DNA of 64,000 nucleotides from DAOTXL01 sp034435455. GTDB taxonomy: Bacteria; Chloroflexota; Anaerolineae; JAAYZQ01. The notes beneath the pieces were generated by a model that was not told where the DNA came from, searched no databases, and saw only the letters and a program-made list of their open reading frames with translations. The stretch lies in contig DAOTXL010000108.1 in the NCBI GenBank assembly GCA_034435455.1, positions 16,838 through 80,837 on the forward strand, in the 5' to 3' direction. Positions 35,647 to 44,480 of the stretch are shown here, one piece after another. How positions within the stretch are numbered: position 1 is the first letter of the stretch; the number at the start of each line of letters is the position of its first letter. Both the position numbers and the translations under genes were made by a program.

Positions 35647-36771
35647 ATGGGAAATAGCTTTGCCGTGGAGGTCCGGGATGTCACCAAGGTGTTCCCCGGC
35701 CCGGCCGGGCGGCCCGGCAGCGAGGTGATCGCCGTGGACCACGTGACGTTGCAGATCCGCGATGGGGAGTTTTTCTCGATGCTGGGCCCCAGCGGTTGTG
35801 GCAAAACGACCACCCTGCGCATGATCGCCGGCTTTGAACACCCGACCGAGGGGGCGATCTATATCCGCGGCCGGCCCATGGGCCTGACCCCTCCCTATCA
35901 GCGCAACACCAACATGGTGTTCCAAAACTATGCCCTTTTCCCGCACATGACCATTGCCCGCAACGTCGCCTTTGGCCTGGAGATGAAAAAGGTCCCCAAG
36001 GGCGAGATCGAGAGCCGGGTGCAGGAGGCGCTGGCGATGGTCCGCCTGGCCGGGTACGGCCCGCGCCGGCCCAACCAACTGTCGGGCGGGCAGCAGCAGC
36101 GGGTGGCCCTGGCCCGCGCCCTGGTCAACCGCCCGGAGGTGCTGCTGTTGGACGAACCGCTGGGGGCGTTGGACCTCAAACTGCGGAAAGAGATGCAGAT
36201 CGAACTTAAGACGTTGCAGAAAGAGGTAGGCATCACCTTCGTGTATGTGACCCACGACCAGGAAGAGGCGTTGACCATGTCTGACCGCATCGCGGTGATG
36301 CACCAGGGCAAGGTGTTGCAGGTGGGAACGCCGACCGAAATCTATGAGCGGCCCAACTGCCGCTTTGTGGCCGATTTTATCGGCGAGACCAACTTTCTGG
36401 ACGGCGTGGTCCAGCACCAGGAAGGAGACCAGGCCACCGTCGTGGTGGACGAGGTGCTGCCGGTTGTGGTTCAGACCGACCAGGCGCTTGGCCGGGGGAT
36501 GAAGGTTACGGTGGCGGTCCGGCCCGAAAAGATCCGCCTTTTGCCCCAACCGGCCTATGGCCGACACAACTCTTTTCCCTGTCAGGTGGAGCAGGTGGTC
36601 TATGTAGGCACCGATACCCGTTTCCGGGTGCGCCTGTCGAACCATGTCGTGCTGTCGGTGCGCGAGCAGAATGTGGTTTCCGCTCCCTCGCCGGAGGCTT
36701 ATTACGCCGAGGGCACCGGGCAGGTGTATGCGGCGTGGCTGCTTGACGCCGCACGGGTCCTGCTGGACTAA
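35647..36771 (+). CDS. potA: Spermidine/putrescine ABC transporter ATPase
   Basis: Energises polyamine import. The 374 residues have Walker A GPSGCGKTT (47-55), Q-loop FQNYALFPH, signature LSGGQQQR (145-152), Walker B VLLLDEP (165-171), the H-loop TH and a C-terminal TOBE domain. The ATG at 35647 is five bases after AAGGAG; a GTG at 35641 would touch it. First gene of the operon. Confidence 0.9.
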   Translation: MGNSFAVEVRDVTKVFPGPAGRPGSEVIAVDHVTLQIRDGEFFSMLGPSGCGKTTTLRMIAGFEHPTEGAIYIRGRPMGLTPPYQRNTNMVFQNYALFPHMTIARNVAFGLEMKKVPKGEIESRVQEALAMVRLAGYGPRRPNQLSGGQQQRVALARALVNRPEVLLLDEPLGALDLKLRKEMQIELKTLQKEVGITFVYVTHDQEEALTMSDRIAVMHQGKVLQVGTPTEIYERPNCRFVADFIGETNFLDGVVQHQEGDQATVVVDEVLPVVVQTDQALGRGMKVTVAVRPEKIRLLPQPAYGRHNSFPCQVEQVVYVGTDTRFRVRLSNHVVLSVREQNVVSAPSPEAYYAEGTGQVYAAWLLDAARVLLD

Positions 36772-36782
36772 GGGGGGCCCCT

Positions 36783-37670
36783 ATGACCGCCGCCCCGGTC
36801 CCTCAAGAGAAACGACGGCTGCCGGGTGTCACCCGCCGCCGGCTGGACCTGCAGGCTTTGCTGCTGATCTCCCCCAGCCTCTTTTGGTTGACCTTCTTCT
36901 TTGCCCTGCCCCTGGCCATTGTCTTTGTCTACAGCTTCCTGAAGCGGGGCCCATACGGCCAGATCGTCTGGGAGTTCAGCCTGAAGAACTATGCCCGCTT
37001 TTTCGACCCGCTTTACCTCAAGATCTTTGTCCGCTCTTTCAAGATTGCCGGGATTACGACGGTGCTGTGTTTTCTGTTGGGCTATCCCATGGCCTACTGG
37101 ATCGCCACCCGACCGGCCAGGTGGCGCAACACGTTGCTGCTGCTGATCATGATCCCCTTCTGGACCAACTTTTTGGTACGCACCTACGCCTGGATCCTGA
37201 TCCTGCGCGATTCGGGCCTGATCAACAACGCCCTGCTGAGCCTGGGCCTGATCCGCCAGCCGTTGCCGCTATTTGGCAACGATTTCGCCATTATCGTCGG
37301 CCTGGTCTACGGCTGGTTTCCCGACATGGTGTTGCCCTGCTATGCCGCTATCGAGCGGCTGGACTTTTCGCTGGTGGAGGCAGCCCAGGACCTGTACGCC
37401 AATGAGGTGCGCTCCTTCTGGCGGGTGATCTTTCCGCTGACCCTGCCGGGCGTGATCGCCGGCTCGATGCTGGTCTTTATCCCCTCGCTGGGGGCCTACG
37501 TGACCCCTGACCTGCTGGGGGGGGCCAAATCGGTGATGATCGGCAATGTCATCCAAAGCCAGTTCCTCAGCGTGCGGGACTATCCTTTCGGTTCGGCCTT
37601 TTCTTTCGTCTTGATGGCCCTGATGTTGCTGGCCACGCTGGTCTATTTCCGCACGGCCAGGCGGACGTGA
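36783..37670 (+). CDS. potB: Spermidine/putrescine ABC transporter permease
   Basis: 295 residues, about six helices, starting with a charged tail and LLLISPSLFWLTFFFALPL. Carries the permease EAA loop (EAAQDLYANEVRSFWRVIFP) near 205 and WTNFLVRTYAWILIL typical of PotB. Follows potA by 11 bp. Confidence 0.9.
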   Translation: MTAAPVPQEKRRLPGVTRRRLDLQALLLISPSLFWLTFFFALPLAIVFVYSFLKRGPYGQIVWEFSLKNYARFFDPLYLKIFVRSFKIAGITTVLCFLLGYPMAYWIATRPARWRNTLLLLIMIPFWTNFLVRTYAWILILRDSGLINNALLSLGLIRQPLPLFGNDFAIIVGLVYGWFPDMVLPCYAAIERLDFSLVEAAQDLYANEVRSFWRVIFPLTLPGVIAGSMLVFIPSLGAYVTPDLLGGAKSVMIGNVIQSQFLSVRDYPFGSAFSFVLMALMLLATLVYFRTARRT

Positions 37671-37680
37671 GGGGGTGGGT

Positions 37681-38538
37681 ATGAGCGTCTTGTCCGGGCA
37701 GGCTGCGACAGCCAGCCGCGTGGCCCGCCACGGCAGCTACCTGGGGCGGGTGATCCGGGCCGGGATTACGGCCAGCGGCATCTGGGGGTACTTGTTCCTC
37801 TATGCGCCTATTCTCATCCTGGTTATTTTCTCGTTCAATTCTTCGCGTTTTGTCACCGCCTGGGAGGGGCTGAGCCTGCGCTGGTACGGCGTGTTGTTCC
37901 AGGACGCGGCCATGATGGCCGCCCTGAAAAACAGCCTGATCGTGGCCGTCGTCTCCACCCTGATCTCGACCGTGTTCGGCACCATGGTGTCGCTGGCGAT
38001 GGAGCGGCACCATTTTCCCGGCAAGCTGGCCTTCGATGCCCTGCTCTATCTGCCCATCATCATCCCCGACATCGCCATGGCGGTGATGTTGCTCCTCTTT
38101 TTCGTTCTGACCCACGTCCGGCTGAGCCTGGTGACCATCATCATCTCCCATGTGGCGTTCAACATCTCCTTTGTGGCGGTGGTGGTCCGCGCCCGGCTGG
38201 TGGGCATGGACCGCACGTTGGAAGAAGCAGCCCAGGACCTGGGGGCCAACGAACTCCAGACCTTCTGGCACGTCACCCTGCCGCTGCTGATGCCGGGTAT
38301 TCTGGGGGGGGCGCTGCTGGCCTTTACCCTGTCGCTGGACGACTTTGTCATCACCTTTTTCACCGCCGGCGTCGGTTCGACGACGCTGCCGCTGCGCATC
38401 TATTCGCTGGTCAAGCTGGGCATTACGCCCGAGATCAACGCCGTCTCGACCCTGTTGGTGCTGGCTTCGATGAGCCTGCTGTTGGTCTCCCTGTTGATCC
38501 AGCGCCGGGGAGGAGGGTCGGTGGCGGAGATGGTGTGA
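37681..38538 (+). CDS. potC: Spermidine/putrescine ABC transporter permease
   Basis: 285 residues, about six helices; YAPILILVIFSFNSSRF near the N-terminus and the EAA loop EEAAQDLGANELQTFWHVTL (20 residues) are typical of PotC. The ATG at 37681 follows GAGGGGGTGG; a GTG at 37675 is an alternative. Follows potB by 10 bp. Confidence 0.9.
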   Translation: MSVLSGQAATASRVARHGSYLGRVIRAGITASGIWGYLFLYAPILILVIFSFNSSRFVTAWEGLSLRWYGVLFQDAAMMAALKNSLIVAVVSTLISTVFGTMVSLAMERHHFPGKLAFDALLYLPIIIPDIAMAVMLLLFFVLTHVRLSLVTIIISHVAFNISFVAVVVRARLVGMDRTLEEAAQDLGANELQTFWHVTLPLLMPGILGGALLAFTLSLDDFVITFFTAGVGSTTLPLRIYSLVKLGITPEINAVSTLLVLASMSLLLVSLLIQRRGGGSVAEMV

Positions 38539-38561
38539 TTAGTGTGAAAGGAGGAAGGATT

Positions 38562-39629
38562 ATGAAGAAATGTGTGCTTTTGGCGTTGGTTCTGGCCCTG
38601 GCCGCCGTTGTGGCCGGCTGTGGTCCGACCCAGGGTGGGGGCAAGCAGGAGCTGGCCAAAGAACTGCATGTCTACAACTGGTCAGAATATATTGACCCCC
38701 AGATCTATGCCGACTTTGAAAAAGAGTTCGGCGTCAAGGTGATCGAGGATACCTTTGCCAGCAATGAGGACCTGCTGGCCAAAATCCAGGCGGGCGCTGC
38801 CGGCTATGATCTGATTGTGCCCTCGGACTATATGGTGGCCATTATGATCGAGCTGGACCTCCTGGCACCGTTGAATTACGACCATATCCCCAACTTTCAG
38901 AATATCAACCCCAAGTTCAAGGACCCGCCCTACGACCCCGGCAACAAGTACTCGATCCCTTACCAGTGGGGCACCACCGGCATCGGCTACGATACAACCG
39001 TGGTCACCGAGCCGCCCGCCAGTTGGGCCTGCCTCTTCGATCCGCAGTTGGCTGCTCCCTACGCCGGCCGGATGAGTATGTTGAACGACAGCCGGGAAAC
39101 TATTGGCGCGGCGCTCAAATACCTGGGCTATTCCCTGAACAGCACCGACGAGAAGCAGTTGGAAGAGGCCAAACAGCTCCTGATCCGCCAGAAACAGTGG
39201 GTGTCCACCTACGATAGTGAAGGGTTCGAGGACCTGCTGGCGGCAGGCGAGACGATCCTGGCCCATGGCTGGAGCGGCGACTTTTTCCAGGCGGCGGTGG
39301 AGGCGGAGCAGATCGGGTATGCAATCCCCAGGGAAGGGGCCACGATCTGGACCGACAACCTGTGTATCCCCAAGACGGCGCCCAGCCAATATACGGCCGA
39401 GGTGTTCATCAATTACCTGCTGCGGCCGGAGGTGGCGGCCAAAGTCACCAACTTTACCTGGTATGCCAGCCCCAACCAGGCAGCCGACAAGTTTATCAAT
39501 CCCGAGATCCTGGAGGACCCGGCCATCTATCCACCGCCCGAAATCATGGACAGGCTGGAGTTTATCCGGGATGTGGGCGAGGCCACGGCCCTCTACGACC
39601 GCATCTGGACCGAGATCAAGACCCGGTGA
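38562..39629 (+). CDS. potD: Spermidine/putrescine-binding lipoprotein
   Basis: Extracellular polyamine-binding protein of 355 residues, lipid-anchored (AAVVAGC, Cys20). The mature domain begins ELHVYNWSEYIDPQIY, followed by DLIVPSDYMV and PYQWGTTGIGYD, as in PotD. The ATG at 38562 follows AAAGGAGGAAGG. Last transporter gene of the operon. Specific ligand inferred from family. Confidence 0.92.
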   Translation: MKKCVLLALVLALAAVVAGCGPTQGGGKQELAKELHVYNWSEYIDPQIYADFEKEFGVKVIEDTFASNEDLLAKIQAGAAGYDLIVPSDYMVAIMIELDLLAPLNYDHIPNFQNINPKFKDPPYDPGNKYSIPYQWGTTGIGYDTTVVTEPPASWACLFDPQLAAPYAGRMSMLNDSRETIGAALKYLGYSLNSTDEKQLEEAKQLLIRQKQWVSTYDSEGFEDLLAAGETILAHGWSGDFFQAAVEAEQIGYAIPREGATIWTDNLCIPKTAPSQYTAEVFINYLLRPEVAAKVTNFTWYASPNQAADKFINPEILEDPAIYPPPEIMDRLEFIRDVGEATALYDRIWTEIKTR

Positions 39630-39639
39630 GGCAGACCCG

Positions 39640-40011
39640 ATGCGCTTCAGCCGTGCCGGGTTTGAGGCCCTGGTGGAGGAAGCTCTGGACAACCTGCCGG
39701 AGGAGATCCAGGGCTGGCTGGATAATGTGGCCGTCGTCGTCGCCGACCGGCCGTTGCCGGAGCAGTTGGCGGAGGCCGGCCTTGGTCGCGGCGACCTGCT
39801 GTTTGGCCTGTACACCGGCGTGCCCAAAACCCGCCGTGGCTCTACCTACGGCGAAGTCCTGCCCGACCGGATTATCATCTTCCAGCGGCCGATTGAGCGG
39901 GTGTGCCACACGCCGGCCGAGGTCCGCGAGCAGGTGCGGCGCACAGTCTTGCACGAAATCGGCCACCACTTTGGCCTGGACGAGGAGCAGTTGCACCTCG
40001 CTGGCGCTTGA
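39640..40011 (+). CDS. Zincin-like metallopeptidase family protein (DUF1025 type)
   Basis: 123 residues. The C-terminus has the zinc motif HEIGHHFGLDEEQL, with His105, Glu106 and His109 as ligand/catalytic positions. The middle GDLLFGLYTGVPKTRR and DRIIIFQRPI match the small zincin family. The ATG at 39640 is 10 bp after the potD stop, with GAGG in front. Cytoplasmic; substrate unknown. Its place inside the pot operon is unexplained. Confidence 0.85.
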   Translation: MRFSRAGFEALVEEALDNLPEEIQGWLDNVAVVVADRPLPEQLAEAGLGRGDLLFGLYTGVPKTRRGSTYGEVLPDRIIIFQRPIERVCHTPAEVREQVRRTVLHEIGHHFGLDEEQLHLAGA

Positions 40012-40053
40012 TTAAGGTGTGACGCACCACGGCGGGCAACCTGGGAGGTTTTT

Positions 40054-40332
40054 ATGGGCTGTGCCTGTTTTTTTGCCTTGCTGGCAGCCGTCGCCCCGCG
40101 ACTGGCTCTGATCTTGATGTGGCTGTTCACGCCCTGGGTGGGGCGGGCCTTTGATTCGTTCGTCATCCCGCTGCTGGGCCTCATCTTTTTGCCCCTGACG
40201 ACGGTGCTCTATGTCCTGGTCAGCCCCGGCGGTCTGTCGGGGTTTGACTGGTTGCTGCTGATTGCCGGCGTCGTGGGGGACCTGGGGGCCTATGGCGGGG
40301 GGGCTTATAGCCGTCGGAGGAGTCAACCATGA
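40054..40332 (+). CDS. Small membrane protein of unknown function
   Basis: 92 residues with two or three hydrophobic segments (ACFFALLAAVAPRLALILMWL; PLLGLIFLPLTTVLYVLV; WLLLIAGVVGDLG) and a basic end (YSRRRSQP). ATG with GGGAGG in front. The stop overlaps the aldehyde dehydrogenase start by 4 bp, so they are coupled. Looks like a conserved bacterial membrane family without assigned role. Confidence 0.7.
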   Translation: MGCACFFALLAAVAPRLALILMWLFTPWVGRAFDSFVIPLLGLIFLPLTTVLYVLVSPGGLSGFDWLLLIAGVVGDLGAYGGGAYSRRRSQP

Positions 40333-41822
40333 CCCATGCCCTGTGGATCAAGGGTGAGTTCGTCGCCGCTTCTTCGGAGGAAACCATCCCGGTATTGAAC
40401 CCCTACACCGAAGAGGTGCTCGATACGGTGCCGGCCGGCACCCCTGCCGATGTGGAGCGGGCGGTGCAGGCTGCCCAGGCCGTTTTCGACACGTGGCGCC
40501 GGATGCCGGCCGTGGAGCGGGCCGGCTACCTGCACGAGGTGGCCCGCCGGCTCCGCGAGGACGAGGAGGCGCTGGCCCGGCAGATGACCTTGGAGGGGGG
40601 CAAACCGCTGGTGGAAAACCGGGATGAAGTGGGCTGGACGGCGGCCTGCTTTGATTACTATGCCGAGATCGGCCGCCACAGCCGGGGGCGGGTGATCCCC
40701 AGCATCGAAAGCAGCCAGCTCAGCCTGGTGCTCAAAGAGCCCTACGGCGTGGTGGGTTGCATCGTGCCCTGGAACTATCCGCTCTTGCTGATGGCCTGGA
40801 AGGTGGCCCCGGCGCTGGCAGCGGGCAATACGGTGGTCCTCAAGCCGTCGTCGGTGACCCCCCTTTCGGCGCTGAGGCTGGTCGGGTGTTTGGAGCACCT
40901 GCCGCCGGGCACGGTCAACATCGTGACCGGCGCGGGGGAGGTGGTGGGCGATGCCCTGGTGACGCATCCTGACGTGCCGGTCATCGCCTTCACCGGTAGC
41001 ACGGCGGTGGGCCAGCATATCGCCCGCCTGGCCGCCCCGCTGATGAAAAAGCTGCACCTGGAGCTGGGGGGCAAGGATGCCTTTATCGTCGCCGAGGACG
41101 CCGACCTGGAGGTGGCCGTGCCGGCGGTGGCCTGGGCGGCGCTCCTGAACAACGGCCAGGTGTGCACCAGCACCGAGCGCATCTATGTGCATAAGAGCCT
41201 GTACAACGAGTTCGCCAGCCTCCTGGCCGAATATGTGGAGGGTCTGGTGCTGGGCGATCCGTTGGACCCGGCCACCGACCTGGGGCCGATGGCCCGCGAA
41301 CCCTATCGCGCCAAGGTGGAGCGCCAGGTGGCCGATGCCCTTCAGCGCGGCGCCCGCCTGTTGAGCGGCGGCCGCCGCCCGCCCCACCTGCCGCGCGGCT
41401 ACTTTTACGAACCGACGGTCCTGGTGGAGGTACACCGCGAGATGGAAGTCATGCGCCAGGAGACCTTCGGCCCGGTCCTGCCCGTGGCTACCTTTGAGAC
41501 GTTCGACCAGGCCATTGCCCTGGCCAACGACTCGGTGTATGGCCTGGGGGCTAACCTCTATACCTACAACGCCCGCTATGTCAAACGCTTCTACGAGGAG
41601 GTGCGGGCCGGCACCCTGTGGATCAACGATCCCCTGACCGACAACGACGCCGGCCCCTTTGGTGGCCTGGGGATGAGCGGCATCGGCCGTGAGCTGGGCG
41701 AGGAGGGCCTGGACGAATTCCGCGTGACCAAACATGTCCACTGGGATTTCGCCATGGAACCCAAGCCGTGGTGGTATCCCTATCAAGAGTACAACCGGCT
41801 GCGAGGTGGGCAAACCGGGTAA
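40329..41822 (+). CDS. Aldehyde dehydrogenase (NAD(P)-dependent)
   Basis: 497 residues. Motifs: PWNYPLLLMAWKVAPALAAG (NAD site), FTGSTAVGQHIA, the glutamate region LELGGKDAFIV, and catalytic Cys279 in NNGQVCTSTERI; C-terminal EETFGPVLPV equivalent QETFGPVLPV. Being last in the pot operon, it may oxidise an aminoaldehyde from polyamine breakdown (e.g. 4-aminobutanal), but this is inference; no polyamine aminotransferase is adjacent. A strong terminator follows. Confidence 0.88.
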   Translation: MTHALWIKGEFVAASSEETIPVLNPYTEEVLDTVPAGTPADVERAVQAAQAVFDTWRRMPAVERAGYLHEVARRLREDEEALARQMTLEGGKPLVENRDEVGWTAACFDYYAEIGRHSRGRVIPSIESSQLSLVLKEPYGVVGCIVPWNYPLLLMAWKVAPALAAGNTVVLKPSSVTPLSALRLVGCLEHLPPGTVNIVTGAGEVVGDALVTHPDVPVIAFTGSTAVGQHIARLAAPLMKKLHLELGGKDAFIVAEDADLEVAVPAVAWAALLNNGQVCTSTERIYVHKSLYNEFASLLAEYVEGLVLGDPLDPATDLGPMAREPYRAKVERQVADALQRGARLLSGGRRPPHLPRGYFYEPTVLVEVHREMEVMRQETFGPVLPVATFETFDQAIALANDSVYGLGANLYTYNARYVKRFYEEVRAGTLWINDPLTDNDAGPFGGLGMSGIGRELGEEGLDEFRVTKHVHWDFAMEPKPWWYPYQEYNRLRGGQTG

Positions 41823-41845
41823 CCCCAGAGCCCGCTCGGAAAAGA

Positions 41846-41873
41846 GAACCCCTGCCATACGGCAGGGGTTCTT
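41846..41873. terminator. Bidirectional terminator, pot operon/aminotransferase
   Basis: An 11-bp stem GAACCCCTGCC/GGCAGGGGTTC with an ATAC loop, between convergent genes. It is followed by TT on the plus side and TCTTTT on the minus side. Confidence 0.85.
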
Positions 41874-41898
41874 GATGATCAGGCCGGTACGGGCATGA

Positions 41899-43251
41899 TC
41901 ACTCGGCTGCATCCTCCGGCGGCTCCGCCTCCACCAGCCCTGAATCCCGGACCGCTGCCACCGCCTCGGCAAAGATGCTCAGCGTCTCCTCGATGGCGGC
42001 GTCGTCGTGGGCGGCGCACAGGAACCACGGCTCGCGGGCGTCGGGGTCGGGCATCACCCCGCGGGCCACCAGCTCGGCGGCGAGGGCTTCGTACAGCGCG
42101 GCGTTGTGCCGCCGGACGTCGCGGAACTCCCACGCCTCCTCTTCCATGAACATGATCCCGAACATGGCCCCCGTTCCCTTGAGGTGGTGGGCAATGCCCG
42201 CTTTGGTCAGGATGTCGGAGATGCCGGCCATGAGTTTGCGGCCCTGGGCATCAATCCTTTGCAGGACCTGGCCATCGGCCAGGATCTCCAGCGTGGCATC
42301 GGCGGCCGCCGTGCCCACAGCGTTGCCGCAATAGGTACCGCCGTGGGAGACGCCGTGGCCCACCACCTCCATCACCTCCCGCCGCCCGCCGACGGCTGCC
42401 AGGGGGAACCCGTTGGCGATGGACTTGGCATAACACACCAGGTCGGCCCGGACGCCGAACCGTTGTTGGGCCCCGCCGACGGCGACACGGAAGCCGGTTT
42501 TGACCTCGTCGAAGATGAGGACGATGCCGTACTCGTCGCACTTTTGGCGGAGGAACTCCAGCCAGCCTGGCCTGGGGCCGATGCTGAAAGAGTTGCCCAG
42601 GATCGGTTCGACGATGATGGCGGCGATCTGGTGTCCTTCGCGCCGAAGGGCCATCTCCAGCAGGTCAAAATCGTTGTAGGGCAGGGTGAGGATCAGGTCG
42701 CGGACGCAGGCGGGGATGCCGGAACTTTGCTGGTACTTGATCGGGTCGCGCCGCTGGCCCAGCACCGCCGGGTTGGCCGAGGCGGTGGTCCACAGCAGGT
42801 AATCATGCATGCCGTGGTATTGCCCCTCGAACTTGAGGACCTTTTCCCGACCGGTATAGGCCCGGGCGATGCGCAGGGCGTGCATGGTCGCTTCGGTGCC
42901 CGAGTTGGCAAAGCGCACCAGCTCTACACCGGGGCACATGCTCACGATCCGCTCCACCACCCGCACTTCCAGCTCGGTCAGGGCGGCAAAGATGGTCCCG
43001 TGGCGGATCACTTCGGCCACCCGGTCGCAGACGGCCGGGTGGCCATGCCCCAGGATCACCGGTCCAAAGCCCAACCGATAGTCAATGTAGCGGTTGCCGT
43101 CGGCATCCCAGATGTAGCAGCCCTCGCCGCGCACGGCGACGGGGCTGGCCGTGGGCCCCCAGTAGCGAAAGTTGGAGGATACCCCCAGGGGCATGACCCT
43201 GGCCGCGCGGTCGCGGAGGGCCTGGGTTTTCTCATGGGTTCGAGTACTCAT
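41899..43251 (-). CDS. Class III aminotransferase, glutamate-1-semialdehyde aminomutase-like
   Basis: PLP enzyme of 450 residues. Visible are RFANSGTEATMHALRIAR, FEGQYHGMHDYLL, VLIFDEVKTGFRVA (PLP-ring Asp) and the lysine region VCYAKSIANGFPLAAVGG with HGGTYCGN. This is the HemL-like branch, but without heme genes nearby it more likely acts on another amino substrate together with the upstream dehydrogenase. The ATG at 43251 follows AAGGAGC. Confidence 0.85.
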   Translation of the reverse strand: MSTRTHEKTQALRDRAARVMPLGVSSNFRYWGPTASPVAVRGEGCYIWDADGNRYIDYRLGFGPVILGHGHPAVCDRVAEVIRHGTIFAALTELEVRVVERIVSMCPGVELVRFANSGTEATMHALRIARAYTGREKVLKFEGQYHGMHDYLLWTTASANPAVLGQRRDPIKYQQSSGIPACVRDLILTLPYNDFDLLEMALRREGHQIAAIIVEPILGNSFSIGPRPGWLEFLRQKCDEYGIVLIFDEVKTGFRVAVGGAQQRFGVRADLVCYAKSIANGFPLAAVGGRREVMEVVGHGVSHGGTYCGNAVGTAAADATLEILADGQVLQRIDAQGRKLMAGISDILTKAGIAHHLKGTGAMFGIMFMEEEAWEFRDVRRHNAALYEALAAELVARGVMPDPDAREPWFLCAAHDDAAIEETLSIFAEAVAAVRDSGLVEAEPPEDAAE

Positions 43252-43273
43252 GGTTTGCTCCTTGTTCGGTCTT

Positions 43274-44431
43274 TTACAGCGTCCCCGCCTCGACAATCTC
43301 CTCGTGGATTTGGATGCCTCGTCTGGCCAGTTCCCGAAAGAAGGGTTGGGCGGGGAAGGCCCGTTCGGGCGGGACCACCCCTTTCTGTTCGGCCAGGCCG
43401 TGGGCCAGCATCTGTGCGCCGATGGACAGTGGGATGCCGACATTCTTGAAATAGGCGCTCTCGCCGCCCCATTCCTGCTGGGGGGGGTGCTCGTTGCGGT
43501 AGGTGCAGACCACCTGGCGGCCGGCCCGCCTGCCACCGACCTCCACCACCAGGCCGTAGGCCCACACCGGGTTTTCCCGTGAGGAGGGGGCCGACCAGAG
43601 CAGGTCGTGGCAGGCGGCAAAGGCGGTCATCTCCTGGTTGCCGACCCGGACCGGCGTATCCGAAAGCAGCCCGGCGCGCATCAGCGCCCCCATCAATTCC
43701 ATGACGTGGGGGGGGAAGCAGCCCCGCACCGAGGCCCGTTTCAGCCCTGGAATGGAGGTGGGCAGGGTGTAGGCCTCGTCGTGGGGCACATAGTAAACGG
43801 TCTGCTCGCCGATCTGAGCGTGGAAGCGCACCCGTTTGCCGCCCGACATGGGGGTCGTGGGCCGCCATTGGCCATCCTCGTAATAGGTGGTGGGCCGCTC
43901 TTCGATGGTCGGATCGAACTCCCACAGGGTCGTGGTCAGCAGGCCGGGGGCCGGGGCCAGGCAGCGGAAGGCGGCAAAATAGATGTCGGCTGTTTCCACC
44001 TGGTCCAGCAGCTCCATCGCCCGGCGGACCATCATGTTGGTGATGCCCGGTGTAGCGCCCATGCCCGGCACGAAGGTGATCTCCTGCCGCACCGCCTGGT
44101 CGTGGAGGGCAAACTGGGGGTCATCCGACGACAGGTCGCAGCCGGACACGCCGGCCTCGACGCAGGCGCGGGTGACCGGCAGGTCGTATTGGAAGGGCAG
44201 GCCGTTCATCACCACGTCAAAGCCGGGGAAGGTGCGCCGCAGGGCGTCATAGTCGCTGGCGTCCAGCGGCAGCACCTTCAGCCGGGGATCGCCGATCTCG
44301 GCGGCCAGCTTTTCTGCTGCCTTGACATTTTGCTCGGCAAGGACGATCTCGTCGAAATCGCTGAATTGGGCCAGATCGCGGGTGGCTTCTTTGGCGACGG
44401 CCCCTGCACCCCCCAGAGCCAGGACTCGCAT
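43274..44431 (-). CDS. Saccharopine dehydrogenase-like NAD(P) oxidoreductase
   Basis: 385 residues. The N-terminal Rossmann fold starts VLALGGAGAVAKEATRDLA; VVMNGLPFQYDLPVTRACVE and FVPGMGATPGITNMM follow the saccharopine dehydrogenase/LYS9 pattern. The ATG at 44431 follows AAAGGAGA. It lies between the AOR and aminotransferase genes on one strand with short gaps, suggesting a common amino-acid/aldehyde pathway. Substrate unknown. Confidence 0.8.
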   Translation of the reverse strand: MRVLALGGAGAVAKEATRDLAQFSDFDEIVLAEQNVKAAEKLAAEIGDPRLKVLPLDASDYDALRRTFPGFDVVMNGLPFQYDLPVTRACVEAGVSGCDLSSDDPQFALHDQAVRQEITFVPGMGATPGITNMMVRRAMELLDQVETADIYFAAFRCLAPAPGLLTTTLWEFDPTIEERPTTYYEDGQWRPTTPMSGGKRVRFHAQIGEQTVYYVPHDEAYTLPTSIPGLKRASVRGCFPPHVMELMGALMRAGLLSDTPVRVGNQEMTAFAACHDLLWSAPSSRENPVWAYGLVVEVGGRRAGRQVVCTYRNEHPPQQEWGGESAYFKNVGIPLSIGAQMLAHGLAEQKGVVPPERAFPAQPFFRELARRGIQIHEEIVEAGTL

Positions 44432-44480
44432 GGTGTTGGTCGATCTCCTTTGCAAAACATAAAGCGTAAAGCGTAAAGGG

